From assembly GCF_004116955.1 (NCBI RefSeq), contig NZ_CP026362.1:2676501-2740500 (forward strand): 64,000 nucleotides of DNA, given 5' to 3'. The notes beneath the pieces were generated by a model that was not told the DNA's origin, did not search any database, and saw only the letters and a program-made list of their open reading frames with translations. Source of the DNA: Bacillus vallismortis. Its GTDB lineage: Bacteria > Bacillota > Bacilli > Bacillales > Bacillaceae. The position numbers and the translations under genes were made by a program. How positions within the stretch are numbered: the stretch's first letter is position 1; every line of letters starts with the position of its first letter. Positions 42,886 through 55,260 of the stretch are shown one piece after another.

Positions 42886-44724
42886 CTATAGCGGCGCCTC
42901 CGCTTTGCTGCCCGCTATGTACAGGGCGGGCTTCGGCGGTTTTTTCATTCCCGTTCCAAGATAAAAGCCCGTGTGCGGCGGCTGGTTGTAGGCGGTGTTC
43001 TGCCAGGCGATGCCGAGCCGGTACACAGGATCGTGCATAAGCGTGTACAAGCGGTGGCCAGTGAGTTGTGTCGTTGTATAGATGCAAAGCGCGCTGCTGT
43101 CTTCGTTTCTCCATATCACTTCTTCCCGCCAATCGCCGAACAGGTTGGCCTGAAGAACAGGGTTTCCTTTTGTCCCGTTGTTGGACAGCACGCCTTCCGG
43201 CTGAAAAATCGTCTTCAGGCAGCGGTTTTCAGCATCCCATTTCTCAATCTTTGGCCTGCCGACCGTTCCATCCCAGTCATGATCGAGCAATTCCCTGACC
43301 AAGTCGCCGTCCCACCAGATGGCGAAATTGGCTGAGGCCGGGGCTTTGTCGCTGATTTTCTCTCCTTTACTGGTAAAAAGGCCGTATGACATTCCGTCAT
43401 TGCCCGGCGGATCGATTCCCCAGACGAGCGAGCCTTTGTAGTTTGGGTCGATATGAGCCGCCATGCCCCTGCCGACGTCAGTTCCGGCATGAACGCCCCA
43501 CAAAATCTCGCCGGTTCCGGCATCACGCAGCGACAGACCGTACGGCTTGGTGGCATCCTCATGAACCTGAAATACTTCAAGCCCTTTTCGGGAAGGATCC
43601 AAATCCCCTACATGCATCGCGTCTCCGTGTCCGAGCCCCGTTGTATACAAGCCTGTGCCGTCATGATCAACCGCCATGGCGCCGTAAATGATTTCATCCT
43701 TCCCATCTCCGTCAACGTCCGCCACACTCAAGCTGTGGTTGCCCTGTCCTGCGTACGCTTCATGGCCCGGCTGATTGGAATCAAATAGCCAGCGTTTTTT
43801 GAGCCTTCCTTTTCTGAAATCGTATGCCACGAGTACCGCTCTCGTATAGTAGCCGCGCGCCATCACAAGGCTCGGGCGCTCCCCGTCCAAATAAGCGATC
43901 CCGGCGAGAAAACGGTCCATCCTGTTGCCGTAGCCATCTCCCCAATCCTCCAGCTTTCCGCGGGGCGGTTCATATTCCACGGTCGTGAGCGCTTCACCGG
44001 TTTCTCCTTTAAACACCGTTAAATATTCCGGACCGGACAGGATTCTGCCCTGTTCGTTCCTAAAATCGGCATGCTCATCGCCAATGATGTGTCCTTTCCC
44101 GTCTATTGTGCCGTCGGCTGTTTTCATGGCGATTTCTGCTTTTCCGTCACCGTCTAGGTCATACACCATAAACTGGGTATAATGCGCGCCCGCTCTAATG
44201 TTTCTGCCGAGATTGATGCGCCACAAAAAGGTGCCGTCCAGTTTATAGGCATCTATCAGCACGTCCCCGGTATATCCGTCATGGGCGTTGTCTTTTGAAT
44301 TGGACGGGTCCCACTTCAGGATGATTTCATATTCTCCATCCCCGTCCACATCCCCGACACTGGCATCATTGGCGCTATAGGTGTAAGGCTTTCCGTCCGG
44401 CGTCACACCGCCTTCCGGTTTGTTAAGCGGGACCTTCAGGACATTTTCCCGCCAGACGGGAGCTTCTTTGGAAAGCTTTTCTTCCCGCCCTTTATTGACA
44501 GCCGCCACCTGGTAAACAGCGTCCGCCGTTCCATTTTGATCAAGAAAATTGGTGCTGTCCGCGATCGGCTTGCGGGTGATCCGCGTTCCATCCCGATAAA
44601 GGTGAAAAGCCGTCGTCTCATGATCCGTACCGAGAAAACGCCAGCTGACAAACACGCCCTGCTCTGTCTTGACCGCAATTAAACCTCTGGTCAAGTATTC
44701 CATCTGCCTCTTTTTTGGTTTCAT
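42886..44724 (-). CDS. yesX: exo-type rhamnogalacturonan lyase YesX (PL11)
   Basis: A 612-residue polysaccharide lyase of family PL11, an eight-bladed propeller with Ca2+ loops of the DVDGDGE / DLDGDGK type repeated through the sequence. It is strikingly similar to YesW throughout (NDASVGDVDGDG, NIRAGAHYTQFMVYDLDGDG) but has no signal peptide, fitting the reported intracellular exo-acting enzyme that releases unsaturated disaccharide units. The ATG has no ribosome binding site next to it; the nearest strong one (AAGGGGGGAAGG) lies beyond a 26-bp palindrome. Confidence 0.94.
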   Translation of the reverse strand: MKPKKRQMEYLTRGLIAVKTEQGVFVSWRFLGTDHETTAFHLYRDGTRITRKPIADSTNFLDQNGTADAVYQVAAVNKGREEKLSKEAPVWRENVLKVPLNKPEGGVTPDGKPYTYSANDASVGDVDGDGEYEIILKWDPSNSKDNAHDGYTGDVLIDAYKLDGTFLWRINLGRNIRAGAHYTQFMVYDLDGDGKAEIAMKTADGTIDGKGHIIGDEHADFRNEQGRILSGPEYLTVFKGETGEALTTVEYEPPRGKLEDWGDGYGNRMDRFLAGIAYLDGERPSLVMARGYYTRAVLVAYDFRKGRLKKRWLFDSNQPGHEAYAGQGNHSLSVADVDGDGKDEIIYGAMAVDHDGTGLYTTGLGHGDAMHVGDLDPSRKGLEVFQVHEDATKPYGLSLRDAGTGEILWGVHAGTDVGRGMAAHIDPNYKGSLVWGIDPPGNDGMSYGLFTSKGEKISDKAPASANFAIWWDGDLVRELLDHDWDGTVGRPKIEKWDAENRCLKTIFQPEGVLSNNGTKGNPVLQANLFGDWREEVIWRNEDSSALCIYTTTQLTGHRLYTLMHDPVYRLGIAWQNTAYNQPPHTGFYLGTGMKKPPKPALYIAGSKAEAPL

Positions 44725-44731
44725 TTTAGAG

Positions 44732-44757
44732 GGAACGGGCTGCGCGCAGCCCGTTCC
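44732..44757. repeat. 26-bp perfect palindrome between yesX ribosome binding site and start
   Basis: GGAACGGGCTGCG followed by CGCAGCCCGTTCC, self-complementary over 26 bp, lies 7 bp upstream of the yesX ATG. There is no T-run after it on the minus strand, so it is not a standard terminator. The only purine-rich ribosome-binding stretch (44754-44768) lies on the far side of it. Confidence 0.9.
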
Positions 44758-44771
44758 TTCCCCCCTTTCTG

Positions 44772-46616
44772 TTAAGGTGTATACATATTCGGTTTTGCCT
44801 GTTCCGCCATGCCGTCACCTAAAAAGAAGCTTGTATGCGGCGGCTGGTTGTACGCGACATTTTGCCAAGCGATGCCAAGCCGGTACACAGGATCGTGCAT
44901 CAGCGTGTACAGCCTATGCTCAGTCGGGATGGTCGTCGTGTAAATGCGCAGCGCACTGCTGTCCTCTGTTCTCCACACCACTTCCTCGCGCCAGTCCCCA
45001 AGCAGATCAGCCTGAAGCGCCGGTGTTGCTTTTGTGCCGTTGTTGGCGGCCGCGCCTGATGCAGTCAGGACATTTTTCGATACGCCGTTTTGATAATCCC
45101 ACTTATCGATCCGGTTGCTGTCCAGCTGTTCCCGCAGCAGATCGCCGTCCCACCAGATGCCGAAGTTCGTCGAGGACGGGGCACTGCTTCCGATTTTGAT
45201 CCCTTTCGCTGTGTAAAGAGAACCGTTTGCCCATACTTCCTGTCCCGGATAACGCGGGTCGATATCAGCAGCCATGCCCCGGCCTACATCCTTGCCCGCA
45301 TGAACGCCCCAAAGGATTTTACCGGTTGCCGCATCACGGAAGGATAAGCCGTATTTCGCGTTTTTATCCTCATGTACCTGGAATACCTCCAGACCCGGCC
45401 GGCTCGGATCAAGATCCCCGGTATGGAGGGCATCCCCGTGTCCCAAGCCAGTCGAATACATGCCTTTGCCGTCATGGTCTACAGCCATTGAGCCGAAGAT
45501 GATCTCATCTTTCCCGTCTCCGTCAACATCGGCGATGCTCAGGCTGTGATTCCCCTGTCCGGCAAACGCTTCATTTCCCGGCTGCGAGGAATCAAATGTC
45601 CATAGCTTTGAAAGTTTACCGCCTCTGAAGTTATAGGCAACAATCATGGACTTTGCATAATACCCTCTCGTCATAATCAAGCTCGGCCGCTGTCCGTCGA
45701 GGTAGGCAATCCCAGCTAGAAACCGGTCCACCCGGTTGCCGTAGCTGTCCCCCCAATCCGACACTTTGCCGCGGGCCGGTTCAAAGTTTGTTGTAACAAG
45801 CTCTTTCCCGGTTGCACCTTGAAACACCGTCAAGTATTCCGGCCCTGAGAGCACACGCCCCTGTTCATTTCTGTAATCAGCGTTGGCATTACCAATCACT
45901 TTGCCCGTGCCGTCTTTTGTCCCGTCCGCCGTTTTCATCGCCACTTCCGCTTTTCCGTCACCATCAAGGTCATACACCATAAACTGGGTGTAATGCGCTC
46001 CCGCTCTGATGTTTTTGCCGAGATTGATCCGCCATAGCTTCGTTCCGTCCAGTTTATACGCGTCAATCAACACGTCACCCGTATAGCCATCCTGTGAGTT
46101 GTCCTTTGAATTTGACGGGTCCCATTTCAGGATCAGCTCGTATTGCCCATCTCCATCCACATCGCCAACACTGGCGTCATTGGCGCTGTACGTGTAAGCT
46201 TCGCCCTTTGGCGTCGTGCCGCCAGCCGGTTTATCCAGCGGGACCGAATGATACGGCTGCGCCCATACAGAGGCTTTTTCAGAAGCCGCCTGTTCGGTTC
46301 CTTTTACGACAGCCCGCACCGTATACGTTGAGCCAGCCGATCCGTTTTTATCCACATAATTCGTGGTTTTGACAGGTGAAGCATTCAGCTTTTGCCCGTC
46401 TCTGTACACATTGAACGAAACAGATGCGTTTTCAGTGCCAAGAAACCGCCAGCTGACAAAAATCCCGCCATCCGTCTTGACCGCCACAAGCCCCCGGTTC
46501 AACGCTTCCATCTGCCGGGCTGCCCCTTCAGCTTTCACAGGACATACAGAGGCTCCCATCACCAACAAGACCAGCAGTGTAACAGCGGTAAACATGCGTT
46601 TCCTTCGTGTGTTCAT
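44772..46616 (-). CDS. yesW: secreted endo-rhamnogalacturonan lyase YesW (PL11)
   Basis: A 614-residue PL11 lyase with a signal peptide (MNTRRKRMF, hydrophobic core AVTLLVLLVMGASV, likely cleavage after VKA). The mature enzyme is an eight-bladed propeller with many Ca2+-binding DGDG loops (VGDVDGDGQ, VYDLDGDGK, ADVDGDGKD). It cuts the rhamnogalacturonan I backbone outside the cell by beta-elimination. ATG at 46616 is chosen because AAGGAG lies 7 nt before it; an ATG six codons upstream has no such site. It has its own promoter with cre and probable activator sites. Confidence 0.95.
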   Translation of the reverse strand: MNTRRKRMFTAVTLLVLLVMGASVCPVKAEGAARQMEALNRGLVAVKTDGGIFVSWRFLGTENASVSFNVYRDGQKLNASPVKTTNYVDKNGSAGSTYTVRAVVKGTEQAASEKASVWAQPYHSVPLDKPAGGTTPKGEAYTYSANDASVGDVDGDGQYELILKWDPSNSKDNSQDGYTGDVLIDAYKLDGTKLWRINLGKNIRAGAHYTQFMVYDLDGDGKAEVAMKTADGTKDGTGKVIGNANADYRNEQGRVLSGPEYLTVFQGATGKELVTTNFEPARGKVSDWGDSYGNRVDRFLAGIAYLDGQRPSLIMTRGYYAKSMIVAYNFRGGKLSKLWTFDSSQPGNEAFAGQGNHSLSIADVDGDGKDEIIFGSMAVDHDGKGMYSTGLGHGDALHTGDLDPSRPGLEVFQVHEDKNAKYGLSFRDAATGKILWGVHAGKDVGRGMAADIDPRYPGQEVWANGSLYTAKGIKIGSSAPSSTNFGIWWDGDLLREQLDSNRIDKWDYQNGVSKNVLTASGAAANNGTKATPALQADLLGDWREEVVWRTEDSSALRIYTTTIPTEHRLYTLMHDPVYRLGIAWQNVAYNQPPHTSFFLGDGMAEQAKPNMYTP

Positions 46617-46638
46617 CAGACAGCTCCTTCTCATTTAT

Positions 46639-46653
46639 TTGTAAGCGCTTACT
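46639..46653 (-). promoter_or_regulatory. cre site downstream of the yesW promoter
   Basis: TTGTAAGCGCTTACT matches the cre consensus WTGNAANCGNWWNCA in all but the last base. It overlaps the probable transcription start of yesW, suited to a CcpA block. Confidence 0.75.
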
Positions 46654-46661
46654 TAAATTGG

Positions 46662-46690
46662 ATTTTATGCGCTGTATGAGCTGCCTTCAA
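46662..46690 (-). promoter_or_regulatory. yesW promoter
   Basis: The minus strand has TTGAAG (46685-46690), 17 bp, TAAAAT (46662-46667). It allows yesWXYZ to be transcribed separately from yesOPQRSTUV. Confidence 0.65.
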
Positions 46691-46693
46691 TTT

Positions 46694-46755
46694 CACTTTT
46701 TTGCATCCGCCTTATTCAGACACTGCACTTTTTTGCGAAACTGGCACTTTTTTGT
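46694..46755 (-). promoter_or_regulatory. three CACTTTTTTGC repeats upstream of yesW
   Basis: CACTTTTTTGC at 46694-46704 and 46726-46736, and CACTTTTTTGT at 46745-46755, all in the same orientation. The first places TTTTTTGCA 6 bp upstream of the yesW -35, the same position as in lplA. They are likely binding sites for an AraC-type activator such as YesS. The third overlaps the end of yesV. Confidence 0.6.
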
Positions 46756-47381
46756 TACCCGGCTTGGCGGTGCTGGGCCTCCGTCTTTTGAAACCCTCTG
46801 AAAGCAAAAAACATCGACACTAGCCCAAATAAACAAGGGCCGTAAAAGGGGATCAAGCCCGGGAGCGTATACAGCAAATAAAGGACAAATCCACATCCGA
46901 TCAGCATACAGCCGGTTGTCATCGGCCGCATGGCGCCAAACAGCAGCGCTTGCGGAATATATTTACGGAGCGGGAGCTGGTAGTGCACGTAAAGGGGAAA
47001 CACATACATTAGGGCAATGATATACAAAAACCCAGCAAGCAACGTGCAGCTTGTTACGGCAAAGGACAGCCAATCCGTACTGGCAGAAAAATAATGATAA
47101 TTCGCGGACAATATGAGCAAAAGAGCCGCAAACGCCAAACCAATCGCATTGACCTTGAGAAACTCTTTTTTGTAGGTATCAAGAAATAACGGAAACACCG
47201 GGATATCCTTTTGCCCCATCAGCCATTTCCGTATGACGGCACACATTGCGGCTGTACTCGGCGCCCACCCGAAAAGAACGCCGCCCAAGAGCGTAAACAA
47301 TAGCCACAGCCCGTTGAGCCACGCGATTTTCACCACCGCTTCGCAGCCCGCATAGAGCGCATCCGTTACCGTTGTTTTCAT
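46755..47381 (-). CDS. yesV: YesV, DUF624 membrane protein
   Basis: A 208-residue protein with about five hydrophobic helices, of the DUF624 (YesL) family found in polysaccharide-utilisation operons of Bacilli. It is a paralogue of YesL at 58145 (both share WLNGLWLLFTL / YLNVLWLLFSL and APSTAAM / MPATAAM motifs). Function unproven; a role assisting the importer or sensing is a guess. Its ATG at 47381 overlaps the yesU stop by 4 nt, indicating translational coupling. Confidence 0.87.
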   Translation of the reverse strand: MKTTVTDALYAGCEAVVKIAWLNGLWLLFTLLGGVLFGWAPSTAAMCAVIRKWLMGQKDIPVFPLFLDTYKKEFLKVNAIGLAFAALLLILSANYHYFSASTDWLSFAVTSCTLLAGFLYIIALMYVFPLYVHYQLPLRKYIPQALLFGAMRPMTTGCMLIGCGFVLYLLYTLPGLIPFYGPCLFGLVSMFFAFRGFQKTEAQHRQAG

Positions 47382-48040
47382 CTTCTCACCGCTTGATGCA
47401 CGGCAAAATCTCGATAAGCCGCTTTCATGGGCGCCATCTGCCGGAACCCGATTTTCCCTTTTGTTAACAGAGGCCCATATGTGCTGCCGTCGTCCGTCCA
47501 CTCAAGAATGGGCAGATCATTAATTGAAAAGTGCACATAGCCTTTGTCTTTGATGAGCTTCATATGGTACGGAGAATCAGCGTCGTCTGGAGAAGGAAGC
47601 GGATCGGCTCCCATCGCGGTGAGATGGAAACCGTAGCTTTTTCTTAAATTGCAGGTGCGGAACGCTCTTTCCTCCGCGTATTTTCTGCGGAAATACGATA
47701 GGTGAAGCGCGTTGATATCCCCTGAATGATATTCGGGGTACTTTCCCGTCCTGTTCTTGAGACTTGGATCAAACAAATCCTCGCCGCCAATCCCCGCAGC
47801 GGAAAAAAACAGCATACACAGTCCAGGCTGCTCAATCGGGGAGAAGTCCCACGTCACAATGATGCCGTCCGGAAACGTTTCCGGGCACCAATAGACAAAG
47901 TGCGCTTCGTCCTGAACATGCGACAGGTGTAAGCGATGATCGCCAAAAGAGATCTGTCCGCCTCCCTCCATCCGCCAATCCTTCACATCGCTTGCTGACC
48001 GGAGCGGATTGCGGTACAGGCACGCGCCTTCCTTATACAT
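47378..48040 (-). CDS. yesU: YesU, DUF1961 family protein
   Basis: A 220-residue soluble protein with a beta-rich, concanavalin-like composition (FVYWCPETFPDGIIVTWDF, YHMKLIKDKGYVHFSIND). The fold suggests carbohydrate binding or a glycoside hydrolase without a clear catalytic pair. No signal peptide. It starts inside the last codons of yesT (8-nt overlap) and is co-translated. By context it handles a rhamnogalacturonan-derived sugar. Confidence 0.85.
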   Translation of the reverse strand: MYKEGACLYRNPLRSASDVKDWRMEGGGQISFGDHRLHLSHVQDEAHFVYWCPETFPDGIIVTWDFSPIEQPGLCMLFFSAAGIGGEDLFDPSLKNRTGKYPEYHSGDINALHLSYFRRKYAEERAFRTCNLRKSYGFHLTAMGADPLPSPDDADSPYHMKLIKDKGYVHFSINDLPILEWTDDGSTYGPLLTKGKIGFRQMAPMKAAYRDFAVHQAVRR

Positions 48041-48728
48041 ATTCTTTTCCCTCCCGGCTCACAAGATGATCCTTCAGCGGAAGGCCGAGTTCTTCAATGC
48101 CTTCTGCCACAAGCTTCGCAACCTCCTTCGCCCCTTCTTCTGAAAAATGCGTATTGTCTTCAATGCCGTCCGGATAATTCGGATGTTCATTCGGCTGAAG
48201 CCAAACGAACAATCGCTTCGACTTCTCCGGCCCGTATGTTTCATACAGCACCTTTGTTTTCGCCAGCAGGTCGATCACAGGCACATCAAGCTCCTTCGCC
48301 AGTGCTTTCATCGCATCAGGATACTCGCCAAGTGTATGCTCGATCCGCCCGTTTTCATCAAAACGGCGGCGCTGCACTGATGTGACGAACACAGGATGCG
48401 CTCCCTTTTCGCGGGCCGTATCGACAAACAGGGTGAGAAATTGCTGAAATGTGGAGTACGGCTTCGTCCCCCGGGGTTTTTGGTCATTGTGGCCGAATTG
48501 AATAAACAAATAATCTCCTTGTGTGATGCGCTCGGCAATTGCCTGAAGCCTTCCCTCCTCCACAAAAGAATAGGTGCTCGCCCCTCCTTTGGCGTGATTG
48601 TGCACCTTCACATCTTCAGAAAACAATTGCCCGAATACCTGGCCCCACCCCGCCATTGGCGCTTCATGAGGCGGGCAGTCACTCACGGTGGAATCCCCCG
48701 CTAAAAACACTTGAATCGCTTTTTCCAT
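48033..48728 (-). CDS. yesT: rhamnogalacturonan acetylesterase YesT (SGNH)
   Basis: A 231-residue SGNH esterase: LAGDSTVSDCP carries the nucleophile Ser, FIQFGHNDQ is block III, and DNTHFSEEGA gives the Asp-His pair. No signal peptide. It is a paralogue of YesY and removes acetyl groups from imported oligomers. ATG at 48728 follows GGAGAG by 8 nt; the GTG immediately before it is possible. Confidence 0.92.
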   Translation of the reverse strand: MEKAIQVFLAGDSTVSDCPPHEAPMAGWGQVFGQLFSEDVKVHNHAKGGASTYSFVEEGRLQAIAERITQGDYLFIQFGHNDQKPRGTKPYSTFQQFLTLFVDTAREKGAHPVFVTSVQRRRFDENGRIEHTLGEYPDAMKALAKELDVPVIDLLAKTKVLYETYGPEKSKRLFVWLQPNEHPNYPDGIEDNTHFSEEGAKEVAKLVAEGIEELGLPLKDHLVSREGKEYV

Positions 48729-48744
48729 CACATGTTCTCTCCTT

Positions 48745-51030
48745 TCACGGCGTTTCCTGATACATTTGCCTGAAGACACCCGGCGGCACGCCGACTTGTT
48801 TTTTAAAAATCCGATTAAAGTAATTGTGGCGATAGCCGACTTCTTCTGATACATCAAGTATTTTTTTATCCGTATTCACCAGCAGCTCTTTCGCCTTTTC
48901 AATTCTGATTTGGGTTACATAATCAATAAAATTAATGCCGGTTACTTGCTTAAACGCCTTGCTTAACGTATATGAATTCATGCCAAGCTCATCGGCACAG
49001 CTTTCCAGCGAAATATCCGCCATATACTGTTCGTGAATCATGGCGATCACACGATCCGCCAGCTGCTTCTGGTGTCTGTTTTTTCTGCCCTCAAGCTTGG
49101 ATAGGTAAGGCGTAACGACAGCATCCATCAGCCAGGCCGCCGCCTCATATGGTTCGCGCAATTCTGAAATTTCAAGAAGCAGCTCCCGGCATTGAAACAG
49201 TTCGCTCGGATTGAGCCCGGAGTGCAAAATATCCTCCTGAATGCGGGAAAGCAGCTGTATCAGGGCGGAGTGCACATGTCTGTCTATGGCCGTCTTCTCC
49301 GCCAGTTCCTCCATGCAGATACGAATCAGTTCCCCGGCTTCCTGTTTTCTTTCCAGCCGGATGGCCTGAACAATTTGTTTTTCCAACTCAAAAGGGTAAT
49401 AAGGGGCCGACTGCTCATCCTGAGGGAAGTTTGTCTGCAAATCAATCACCTGATGCCGGTTAGCAAACTGCCTGTGGGATTTGCCGCTTTTCACATCCTG
49501 ATATAATGAAGGGATTTCCGAGATGAGCTCCGTCTTTCTGCTCATCGTCCCGGTCAGGTGTAAACCGGTTACATCACAAAATTGGTGTGCTAAGTCCGTT
49601 ACATACGCCTTCAGATCACCTCTGTTTGTTTTCATTACAAGCACGGTGACGGAAAGCCGGCCGACATCAAGAATGGAGGGCTGAAAACAGTGTTTTGCCG
49701 CAAGCTCCTCGGCGAGATTGGTCAGAGTAAATACAGCGAGCTGTTCATCATCAGGCCGAAAGATGCTTGTTTCACAGCGGAGGCCTGTCACCTGAAGATC
49801 AAGCACCTGAAACTTTTTTTCTCCGATGTTCCATCCAGCCTCTCCCATTCGTGATCTGAGACTTGCCTCGTTTTCATAATAAAAATCGCCCTGCAAGAGA
49901 TGCTGCAAAAAACTTTTTTTCATATGGGGCGTCTGCCGCAGAAGCTGCTCTTGAAGCTTCCGGCTTTCAAGGGATAGGTCATGCCATCTCTTTTCAATCC
50001 ACTTGAATTCATCCTCCCCGGACACCTGCCACGTTTTCTTCTCTCCGCCGGTAAACAGGCCAAGCAAATGCTGAATAGGACGATAGATTTTTTTTGAAGC
50101 GTACCACGTCATGCAGACCGCTAAGCCGATGCAAATGACAAGCATGGTGATGATCACTTTTGATAAAAACACCATCGGCGCTGTAATAGCTGAAAGAGGC
50201 GCCGCTGACACAAAGGTCCACTGCTGATGCATGCGGTTCAGTTTTCCAAATGAGACAGAATACACCTTGCCCTCCCATTCCATCTGAAAATGGCCTTTCC
50301 GGTCCGGCCGTTTTTTCACCTCTTCAATTAAAGTCTTTTCTATATCCTTTTCTCCTTCATGAAAAAGCACTTCCCGATTTTGATCCAGAAGCAGGGCACT
50401 GCCATCAGGATAAGGGGACAAGCTTTGCAGGATCGACTCCATTTCTTTCTGATCAACCGCCAGCATGATCGCGCCGAACGGTTTCTCCGCCGAGCCCGGA
50501 ATGAGCTGGATCAGCATCGCCTGATTTCCATATCGCTCCCAATAAATGCTGTTGTCCGAGGCAAGCAGCGAGCGATAGTGGCGAAGCGTCTCCTGTTCTG
50601 TCAAAGGGCTGTATTCGGGACTCAACACAAGAGGCCGGGGGCTGTTCAGAAAGATGGAAGCCTGCTCGATCAGCGGCTGCTGGTCCCGTAAAAGAAACAG
50701 CTTTTTCGTTAATTGATAGGAGAATGTATAATCTTTCTCCAAATCCTTTTCTGCCAATCCATTCATCAGCGAAGAATCGTATGCCATCTGGGTGAGAGTC
50801 AGCTCCAGCACGCCGAGCTTTTCATCCATCCGGCTGACTTCCCGCGCCACCTGTGTTTCATGCGACCTCTGCAGTTCCTTCTCCACCTTATCGATCGAAA
50901 GAAAATAGATAGCGCCGCCAGTCAGCAATCCGGGAATACAGGCAATCACCAAAATGAAGACAAAGTTTCTTTTGAAATACGTTCCCTTCCAGCGTGAAAC
51001 CCGTTCCTTCTGTTGAGGCTGTTTTTTCAT
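48745..51030 (-). CDS. yesS: membrane-anchored AraC-family regulator YesS (RhgR)
   Basis: A 761-residue regulator with two membrane helices (about residues 22-42 and 283-305) flanking an extracellular sensor domain of about 240 residues. A linker region follows, then a C-terminal AraC DNA-binding domain with two helix-turn-helix units ([20 protein letters not shown] and [20 protein letters not shown]). It is the reported activator for the rhamnogalacturonan genes, probably sensing sugar outside the cell and binding DNA from the membrane. It lies in the operon it is thought to control. Confidence 0.92.
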   Translation of the reverse strand: MKKQPQQKERVSRWKGTYFKRNFVFILVIACIPGLLTGGAIYFLSIDKVEKELQRSHETQVAREVSRMDEKLGVLELTLTQMAYDSSLMNGLAEKDLEKDYTFSYQLTKKLFLLRDQQPLIEQASIFLNSPRPLVLSPEYSPLTEQETLRHYRSLLASDNSIYWERYGNQAMLIQLIPGSAEKPFGAIMLAVDQKEMESILQSLSPYPDGSALLLDQNREVLFHEGEKDIEKTLIEEVKKRPDRKGHFQMEWEGKVYSVSFGKLNRMHQQWTFVSAAPLSAITAPMVFLSKVIITMLVICIGLAVCMTWYASKKIYRPIQHLLGLFTGGEKKTWQVSGEDEFKWIEKRWHDLSLESRKLQEQLLRQTPHMKKSFLQHLLQGDFYYENEASLRSRMGEAGWNIGEKKFQVLDLQVTGLRCETSIFRPDDEQLAVFTLTNLAEELAAKHCFQPSILDVGRLSVTVLVMKTNRGDLKAYVTDLAHQFCDVTGLHLTGTMSRKTELISEIPSLYQDVKSGKSHRQFANRHQVIDLQTNFPQDEQSAPYYPFELEKQIVQAIRLERKQEAGELIRICMEELAEKTAIDRHVHSALIQLLSRIQEDILHSGLNPSELFQCRELLLEISELREPYEAAAWLMDAVVTPYLSKLEGRKNRHQKQLADRVIAMIHEQYMADISLESCADELGMNSYTLSKAFKQVTGINFIDYVTQIRIEKAKELLVNTDKKILDVSEEVGYRHNYFNRIFKKQVGVPPGVFRQMYQETP

Positions 51031-51052
51031 CCCTTTCCCCCCGCCGCCATCT

Positions 51053-52087
51053 CTACTGGTACACGCGTTTTTTCGTTCTCAGCACATCAGCAAGAAACGT
51101 CAGCGCAAGTCCCTGTCCCCAACCTTGTATTCGTTTGTAAGGCACCTGTTTGTATCCTTCGGCATTTTTCATGACGGCTGTTCCGGCCGATACCTTGCTG
51201 ACCCGTCCGTCCTCTTCCACCGCATCCAAAATGGCGGCTAGCGATTTCTGCACATATTTTGTATACAGTTTTCCGTTCGACAAAAGAGCAGATGCAATGC
51301 CCGCCGATGCCGAAACCTCGAGATACGAATCCGAATCATCCAAAATCGTATGCCAGAGACCTGATTCATCCTGCAGCCGGACGAGCGCGCTCAGCTGGTC
51401 TCTGAGAGAGCCGTCAATGATCATAAAAGAAGAGTGCGTCACCTCAATGAGGGGAAGCGCCTTCGCCATCGTGAGTGCCGCCCAGCCGTTCGCCCTGCCC
51501 CAATAAATCCCCGACAGATGATTTTGCGCTTTGTTGTCCCAGGCGTGGTAGTACAAATTCGTGACAGGGTCCTGGAGCACGTCTTCATGTCCGTGAAACT
51601 GGCGCAGGCCGTCTTCAAAATAATCCTCACGCTCCATCACCCGCCCGATTCTCAGCATAAACAGCCCCGCCATCATCAGCGTATCCGCCCATGCCTGCTC
51701 AGGAAACACATAATCCGCGGAATTAACCGTATGCTGAAGAATCCCCTCGCCAAAGCGCGGCGCTTTATGCAGCACATATTCAGCCATCTCACCCGCCGTT
51801 TCCAAATACACATGATCACCCGTCACCTTGTGGAGAAACAAAAGCGTATGGCCGATGGAAACCCCGTTGATCGAAAGCGGCGGCAGCCCATCCTCCAGCT
51901 GTTCATCCACCCACGTTTTTAGCAGATTGATATATTCCTCGTTTTCCGTCGCTTCATACGCCTCCGCCACACCGTAAAACGCGACGCCGCCCGGCCAATC
52001 CCATGCAAAATCCATCTGAAATGTCCGTTTCACAATGCGGTCAATCACGGATGTAACCTTTTCTTCATCAAAGATAAGCTGTGCCAT
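51053..52087 (-). CDS. yesR: unsaturated rhamnogalacturonyl hydrolase YesR (GH105)
   Basis: A 344-residue alpha6/alpha6-barrel hydrolase of family GH105. The likely catalytic Asp is in [14 protein letters not shown] (near residue 135), and [20 protein letters not shown] is the conserved substrate loop. It removes the unsaturated galacturonyl residue that lyases leave at the non-reducing end. Cytosolic. ATG at 52087 follows AAAAGGAG; an ATG three codons upstream lies within that site. Confidence 0.93.
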   Translation of the reverse strand: MAQLIFDEEKVTSVIDRIVKRTFQMDFAWDWPGGVAFYGVAEAYEATENEEYINLLKTWVDEQLEDGLPPLSINGVSIGHTLLFLHKVTGDHVYLETAGEMAEYVLHKAPRFGEGILQHTVNSADYVFPEQAWADTLMMAGLFMLRIGRVMEREDYFEDGLRQFHGHEDVLQDPVTNLYYHAWDNKAQNHLSGIYWGRANGWAALTMAKALPLIEVTHSSFMIIDGSLRDQLSALVRLQDESGLWHTILDDSDSYLEVSASAGIASALLSNGKLYTKYVQKSLAAILDAVEEDGRVSKVSAGTAVMKNAEGYKQVPYKRIQGWGQGLALTFLADVLRTKKRVYQ

Positions 52088-52101
52088 CTGCAACACTCCT
52101 T

Positions 52102-52992
52102 TTATTTTAATCCGGTCGTGCTAATGCCCTGAACGATATATTTCTGAAACATAAAGAAGACAAGAATCACAGGCAATAACGAAACGGCCGACATGGCAAA
52201 CATCGCACCCCAGTTCGAAGCCGATTCCGTATCGAGGAAAAGCTTCAGCGCAAGTGAAACAGGGTAAAGCTCAGGTTTATTCAAGTACAAAAGCGGCTGA
52301 ATCAGCTCCTCCCACTTCCAATAGAAAGAGAAAATCGCAGATGTCGCAAGCGCCGGGGCAATCAGCGGCAGAATGATCCGCCAAAAGCAGGCAAATCGCC
52401 CGCATCCGTCGATTCTCGCCGCTTCATCCAATTCCACGGGAATCGTCCGGATGAATTGGATCATCAGAAAAATAAAAAACGCATGCCCGAAAAATGGCGG
52501 AACGACAATCGGTTTAAAAGAATTCAGCCAGCCCAATTTCGCAAACAAAATATACTGCGGAATCATCAGCACTTCATGCGGCAGCATTAACGTCCCCATC
52601 ATGCAGACGAACCAAAACGCTTTTCCCTTAAACGGGATGCGCGCAAATCCGTACGCAATGACAGCCGATGACAGGACGGCGCCGATTGTGGACAGCCCGA
52701 CAATGATCGCAGAGTTTTTAATAAAGGTCAGAAACGGCTGCCCCGCAATGCCCTTCCATCCTTCAGCATAGTTGCTGAGAATAAAAGGATCGGGAATGAG
52801 AGAATGGGAGGTTGTGAAAATACTGGAGCTTTCCTTAAACGAGCTGACAAACAGCCAAATGACCGGATACAGCAATAACACCGCCAGCGATGCTGTAAAC
52901 ACATGGAACAGTATGCGCTTGAGCTTGACGCGCCCGGCTTTTTTTCTCTCAAAAACCGGGTCTTCTCTGACAGGCTGGTTGACCGGCTCCAT
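52102..52992 (-). CDS. yesQ: ABC sugar importer permease YesQ
   Basis: A 296-residue permease with six hydrophobic helices and an EAA loop [20 protein letters not shown] near residue 190. It is similar in plan to LplC. It forms the channel with YesP for uptake of rhamnogalacturonan oligomers. It follows yesP with a 3-nt gap. Confidence 0.9.
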   Translation of the reverse strand: MEPVNQPVREDPVFERKKAGRVKLKRILFHVFTASLAVLLLYPVIWLFVSSFKESSSIFTTSHSLIPDPFILSNYAEGWKGIAGQPFLTFIKNSAIIVGLSTIGAVLSSAVIAYGFARIPFKGKAFWFVCMMGTLMLPHEVLMIPQYILFAKLGWLNSFKPIVVPPFFGHAFFIFLMIQFIRTIPVELDEAARIDGCGRFACFWRIILPLIAPALATSAIFSFYWKWEELIQPLLYLNKPELYPVSLALKLFLDTESASNWGAMFAMSAVSLLPVILVFFMFQKYIVQGISTTGLK

Positions 52993-52995
52993 CCG

Positions 52996-55238
<2,243 letters not shown>

Positions 55239-55260
55239 TTATTGTAAAGCGTTCAGTGAA

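Noticed and set aside
46617-46634. ATG at 46634 as the yesW start
   Set aside because: It has no ribosome binding site; AAGGAG lies 7 nt before the ATG at 46616, which also gives a clean signal peptide.
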